NCBI RefSeq assembly: GCF_900698885.1
Contig: NZ_LR217705.1
Span: forward strand, 1 to 64,000
Direction of reading: 5' to 3'
DNA: 64,000 bases
From: Erwinia_E haradaeae_H
GTDB lineage: Bacteria > Pseudomonadota > Gammaproteobacteria > Enterobacterales > Enterobacteriaceae
This document shows positions 60,236 to 64,000 of this stretch, in pieces. The notes under the pieces were generated by a model, which made no database searches, was not told the DNA's origin, and saw only the letters and a program-made list of their open reading frames with translations. A program made the position numbers and the translations under genes. Positions within the stretch are counted from its first letter, which is position 1; each line of letters begins with the position of its first letter.

Positions 60236-61394
60236 AAAAATTATTAATACGCACGTACATAAAACTATTTATGCTTTCATTTAGAGAAATGTGATTTTTC
60301 ACTACTAGTGAGTGTTTTTTGTTTTAAATAAAAAGTAATGTAAGCTACATGCTATATTAAGAGATCTATATTTACACGAAAAAATGAGTTATAGATGGGT
60401 AATATTGCATATTAATTTTTGTCTTTTTTATTGTAGATATAGATTTATGTTTAATAATATGAATTTACCAATGCTCTGCCAATGCTTTCAGGTTCTATTT
60501 AGTTAGGAAAGATAAAAGCATTTAATGCGATGCGCATCCGAAAATCTATGTATTATTCTGCAATTGTCAATGATAAAATCTATTTTGAAAAATAAAAAAA
60601 CGATCTTTTGTGACTCATGAAAAATTATCTTTTAATTATTTTTCTTTTAATGACGTTTAATAGAAGATTTCTAATTTTATTAGATTAAAAATAAAAATGA
60701 TTAAAATATTTTAAATTAAGTGTTATTGCTAAAAGAATAGGTGAAATAGAAACTTTTTGTATGTTTTATTATATTATATACAGAAGTTGTTAGGTTTTAG
60801 TTGATTAGTTTATTGTTTATTGTAACTAAAAGTTGTGTTTTACTTACAAAGATACGCTATTTTTCTAAAATAGAATTTTCTTTTATAATAGATTATTTAG
60901 CTTTTTCTCATAAAATGGTTTGTTAGTAACCCCACTTAATACATATAAGGATTATATTCTGATTAAGCTTTTTTATATAGGAAGATTTTATTGATTTTAG
61001 AATATAGAACATTATAAGTTATATTAGCATATTCAGTAGATTTTCTAGTTAATAAAACGTTTAGGTTTTTCTGCTGAGCAGCATGATATATAATATAGGT
61101 TAATAAGTTGGTAAATTTTATTATTTTGGTTGATCTTAACTATAATATTTAACTAATAAATAATATTTATAAACTTTCTTTTGTTTTGTAGTTAGAATAT
61201 ATATAACAAGATTGAAAAATAATATTCAGTTAATTCAACTGTACCTGTGTTTGGAAAATAATTAATTAGAATTCTATAGAGTTAGTGTGCGTGATATGTA
61301 ATTAACCAATGGTTTGTATTATGATTAAGCGATTCCTAAAATAACAGTGTACTAATAATACTGAATTTTAGATTGGTTGTTTGATATATTGTAT

Positions 61395-62411
61395 TTAAAT
61401 TAGCTCATATTTTCGTAATTCAGCTTTAAGGTAGGCATAATAAATTGGAGCTGCAATTACCCCGGTAATGCCAAAAGTAGCTTCAAATATTAACATAGCT
61501 AATAGAATTTCCCAGGTTTTTGCGTGAATTCGACCACTAAAAATATGCGCATTAATAAAATATTCTAACTTATGAACGATGATAAGATAAGTTAGAGAAA
61601 CAAGACCAGCTTCAAGTGATATAGAAAGCCCAATCAAAAAAATAACTGTATTAGAAATCAAATTCCCAATAATTGGTAACAATCCCGTAAAAAAAGTTAG
61701 TACTATTATGGTTTTAGAAAATGGAAAATGCAGTTCAAAAAGAGGTAGTATTCCGAATAGAAAGCAACTAGTTAATAGTGTATTAAATAGCGATACATGA
61801 ATTTGGGCAAAAATCACATTGTGAAAAGCTTCTGAAAGTATGGTTAACCTATCCAGGATGGCATTTTGTAAAGGTGTGTTCAATCTTTGTTTGCTATTAT
61901 TTTGCAGAGAAATCATTACGCCTAAGACTGCTCCAATAAGCATAGTAGCCACAGTGTGTGCTGCATTACGACTAAAAGTTTGCATCACCAAATTTTCATG
62001 TAACCAGTTGATTACCTGATTCTTTAAGTCATCTATATTTAATGGTAAGTAACGTGTAATCAATGGAGAGAGAGTATTTTGTGCATCTCTAAGAAGATTA
62101 CTAGCATTAGTTTGAAAACTAGAAAAATCTTGACAATCGTGCAAAAGAAATCCGATGAGTTTAGTAGCCCCAGAAACTATTAAGAGGATTAACAGAGCGC
62201 TAAGAAACATAATGCTGACCCAGCGTGCTGCGGGAGCCTTTACTAGATACCCCACAAGAATAGTGAGTCCTAAGATAATTTCATACATAATAAATCCTGC
62301 TAAAAAACATGGCAGTAAACGTAAGGGAAACAGAGCAATCAGTGCAACAAAAACCAGCAAAAAACTCGCAGCTCTGCAAAGCATGAGACATTTTGTATTT
62401 CGTATATGCAT
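61395..62411 (-). CDS. AI-2E family membrane transport protein
   Basis: The product has 338 residues with 7–8 hydrophobic segments, a soluble charged stretch at about 90–150 and the C-terminal pattern GITGVIAAPIYYAYLKAEL typical of the AI-2E transporter/PerM-like family. Family members export varied small solutes or act in Na+/H+ exchange. The substrate cannot be told here, and it does not clearly match E. coli YdiK, PerM, TqsA or YhhT, so no symbol is given. AGGAT precedes the ATG at 62411. An 11-bp tandem duplication (62450–62471) lies just upstream and might affect its promoter. Confidence 0.8.
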   Translation of the reverse strand: MHIRNTKCLMLCRAASFLLVFVALIALFPLRLLPCFLAGFIMYEIILGLTILVGYLVKAPAARWVSIMFLSALLILLIVSGATKLIGFLLHDCQDFSSFQTNASNLLRDAQNTLSPLITRYLPLNIDDLKNQVINWLHENLVMQTFSRNAAHTVATMLIGAVLGVMISLQNNSKQRLNTPLQNAILDRLTILSEAFHNVIFAQIHVSLFNTLLTSCFLFGILPLFELHFPFSKTIIVLTFFTGLLPIIGNLISNTVIFLIGLSISLEAGLVSLTYLIIVHKLEYFINAHIFSGRIHAKTWEILLAMLIFEATFGITGVIAAPIYYAYLKAELRKYELI

Positions 62412-62449
62412 ATTTTATCCTAAATATTTAAGATATGTATTTCACCAAT

Positions 62450-62471
62450 ACCGACAGTATACCGACAGTAT
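62450..62471. repeat. 11-bp tandem duplication
   Basis: ACCGACAGTAT occurs twice head to tail, 39 bp upstream of the AI-2E family gene start. Confidence 0.85.
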
Positions 62472-62929
62472 AGTAATCATATAGTGATTTGTAGCAACAT
62501 AATTATCATCAGTCAAAATAGTCATATTATTTTGATAAATTTATTATGGTTCCCTACCAGATTATCTTGTGTATGGTAGTCAGTTTGAAAGTAGTTTGAT
62601 AAAAATAGGTTGTTATTTTATTGTTTCTTTATTTATGCGTTATATATTTCTGTGTATTTTAAATAGTTTTGTACTAAGCAGATAGTTTATTAAACGTTTG
62701 TTAGTATTTTAGTGTTAAAATATTACGCTGTATGTAATACACAATGAATAATAGGCATGAGTTTAATATAGTGGTGTCTTGAGTGCAGGTAGTGAATGTT
62801 ATATATCGTATCTTTTGTTTTCGATCATAAAATGATACTTTTTTTAGTATAAAAGATCCAATTATTTGCGTATTTTTGAATATATAAAATAAATAATTTG
62901 AATTTTAGTCGCTTAATATGAATTAAGTT

Positions 62930-62956
62930 AATATTTTTAATATTTTTAATATTTTT
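62930..62956. repeat. 9-bp tandem repeat, three copies
   Basis: AATATTTTT is repeated three times without mismatch in non-coding DNA. Confidence 0.85.
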
Positions 62957-63363
62957 GGAAGTTTAATAATAATATTTTTATTTTATTTATTATATGTATG
63001 TAAAAAACACGGAGATTTATATAGTGTTAATTTTATAGCTAATTTGTGCGCTGGCTATACTAATAAGTTCAAATCTATAATTGTCATATATCTCCAAAGC
63101 TTAGAATGCATAATAAGAGACCATAATCAGTCTATGATATATAAGATATTAGAACATAAGATGTATTAATATCGATAATTCTAAAAAATAATTTTAATAT
63201 GTTTTCAGATTTTTTTCATCTCGCCCTCGAAATAAATGAGGCTATGATTTTGCATTATACTAAATATAATAACTGAATTATTCATGTGAGCAGGGTTTTA
63301 TTTCTAAAACTAAATATTTTTTCGGCCGATGATTTTTTAATGGTTCACCTTATGGTGTTTTTG

Positions 63364-63382
63364 TATTTGAATAATTCAAATA
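63364..63382. promoter_or_regulatory. Palindrome upstream of cvrA
   Basis: TATTTGAA-TAA-TTCAAATA is a perfect 8-bp-arm inverted repeat 48 bp before the cvrA start. Its size and place would suit an operator, but no regulator is known to me for it. Confidence 0.25.
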
Positions 63383-63429
63383 TATATTTAACTATATAAA
63401 TATTTGATCTTCAATAAAGGAAATGTCTA

Positions 63430-64000
63430 TTGGAATCTAGTGCGATTTACGGTCTTTTTATTATCGGTTCAATACTGGTTGCTACAAGTATCTTGCTGAG
63501 CTCTTTTTCATCACGGTTAGGCATTCCTATTTTAGTGATTTTTCTTGCTATTGGTATGTTAGCTGGAGTTGATGGTATTGGTGGAATTGCTTTTGATAAT
63601 TACCCTGCTGCCTATTTGATCAGTAATCTTGCTTTAGCTGTAATTCTTCTCGATGGTGGCATGCGTACTCAAGCAAGTTCTTTTAGGGTGGCTTTAGGTC
63701 CGGCATTATCATTAGCTACAGTAGGAGTTTTAATTACAGCTGGTTTAACTGGCTTAGCTGCTGCACGGTTGTTTGATCTTACCTTACCTAATGGTTTTCT
63801 TATCGGCTCAATTATCGGTTCTACTGATGCTGCAGCAGTTTTTTCACTTTTAGGTGGCAAAGGACTGAATGAACGTGTTAGCGCCACCTTGGAAATTGAA
63901 TCTGGAAGTAATGATCCAATGGCTGTTTTTTTAACTGTTACTTTGATTAAAATGATCCAAAATGAACAAATAGGAATTAATTGGATATTTATTTTTCAAA
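63430..64000 (+). CDS. cvrA: K+/H+ antiporter of the CvrA/NhaP2 type (5' part)
   Basis: This is the first 190 codons of a cation/proton antiporter (CPA1 family) in the inner membrane; the gene runs past the window end. The frame opens with TTG at 63430 (M-E-S-S-A-I-Y-G-L-F-I), which matches the MDATTI start of E. coli CvrA, with AAGGA about 9 nt upstream. An ATG at 63423 is in another frame and stops at once. Recognisable segments are SSFSSRLGIPILVIFLAIGM, LLDGGMRTQASSFRVALGP, GSTDAAAVFSLLGGKG and EIESGSNDPMAVFL. In E. coli it exports K+ and helps at low osmolarity. The identity is strong; whether the rest is intact cannot be seen. Confidence 0.9.
   Translation, partial: MESSAIYGLFIIGSILVATSILLSSFSSRLGIPILVIFLAIGMLAGVDGIGGIAFDNYPAAYLISNLALAVILLDGGMRTQASSFRVALGPALSLATVGVLITAGLTGLAAARLFDLTLPNGFLIGSIIGSTDAAAVFSLLGGKGLNERVSATLEIESGSNDPMAVFLTVTLIKMIQNEQIGINWIFIFQ

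Larger units (their letters stand above)
59611..61394. other. Spacer sbcB–AI-2E gene with possible gene remnant
   Basis: This is 1.8 kb between the sbcB start and the end of the AI-2E gene. It contains an open frame that looks like a protein C-terminus (59963–60160, −), a 17-bp tandem duplication (60202–60235) and otherwise A/T-rich sequence. Confidence 0.5.
62412..63429. other. Spacer AI-2E gene–cvrA
   Basis: This is 1.0 kb between divergent genes. It contains an 11-bp duplication ACCGACAGTAT (62450–62471), a 9-bp unit AATATTTTT three times (62930–62956), a small GC island TCGGCCGA (63322–63329), a CACC-TTAT-GGTG hairpin followed by T's (63346–63362) and an 8-bp-arm palindrome (63364–63382) 48 bp before cvrA. 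Confidence 0.55.

Noticed and set aside
62155..62484. 109-codon frame on the + strand
   Set aside because: It is antisense to the AI-2E family gene and has no family features.

Overview
This window is chromosomal DNA of a reduced, strongly AT-rich gammaproteobacterium. Nearly every protein matches its Escherichia coli (Enterobacterales) counterpart in length and motifs. Even so, the 39 genes I can support cover only about 40 kb of 64 kb (my own sum), and they sit in 0.3–2.5 kb spacers of eroded AT-rich sequence. I see no IS elements, prophage, CRISPR arrays, tRNA or rRNA genes. This pattern (intact housekeeping genes, lost neighbours, wide decaying spacers) suggests an insect-associated symbiont in an intermediate stage of genome reduction. 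The gut symbionts of stink bugs related to Pantoea are one possibility; that placement is inference from gene content and style, not proven by the window.

Layout. 1–9 kb: a possible relic of the classical oriC flank, then mnmG, pyrG–eno, trxA and rho on the + strand. 9.8–19.7 kb: apaH, the rpsP–rimM–trmD–rplS ribosome operon, purL and tadA on the − strand. 21–28.7 kb: rpiA, lgt, polA and purMN on the + strand. 28.7–31.1 kb: a 2.5 kb gene-free region where the + strand changes abruptly from A/C-rich to G/T-rich at about 29.65–29.76 kb. 31–34 kb: sppA–ansA. 36–43 kb: the ATP synthase operon atpBEFHAGDC on the − strand. 45–47 kb: the gluconate operon gntKU. 48–52.6 kb: rsxABCDG, without a visible rsxE. 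53.6–64 kb: prmB, a ydgI-type amino-acid antiporter, sbcB, an AI-2E-family membrane protein and the start of a cvrA-type K+/H+ antiporter that runs off the window.

How the genes work together. ATP synthase, enolase, ribose-5-phosphate isomerase and gluconate uptake/phosphorylation supply carbon and energy. PurL, PurM and PurN are steps of de novo purine synthesis that use glutamine or formyl-tetrahydrofolate, and PyrG makes CTP. MnmG, TadA, TrmD, RimM, PrmB, L19 and S16 serve translation. PolA and ExoI serve DNA repair. Lgt and SppA serve envelope maturation.

Most noteworthy points: (1) the strand-composition switch, a good candidate replication origin away from mnmG; (2) PolA has lost two of the four acidic residues of its 3'-5' proofreading site; (3) thioredoxin has CRPC instead of the near-invariant CGPC; (4) long perfect AT-rich inverted repeats recur at or just past gene ends; (5) a perfect palindrome lies over the likely gntKU promoter; (6) rsxE is missing and RsxC is shortened; (7) many short exact tandem duplications lie in the spacers. 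I found no clearly new multi-gene system.
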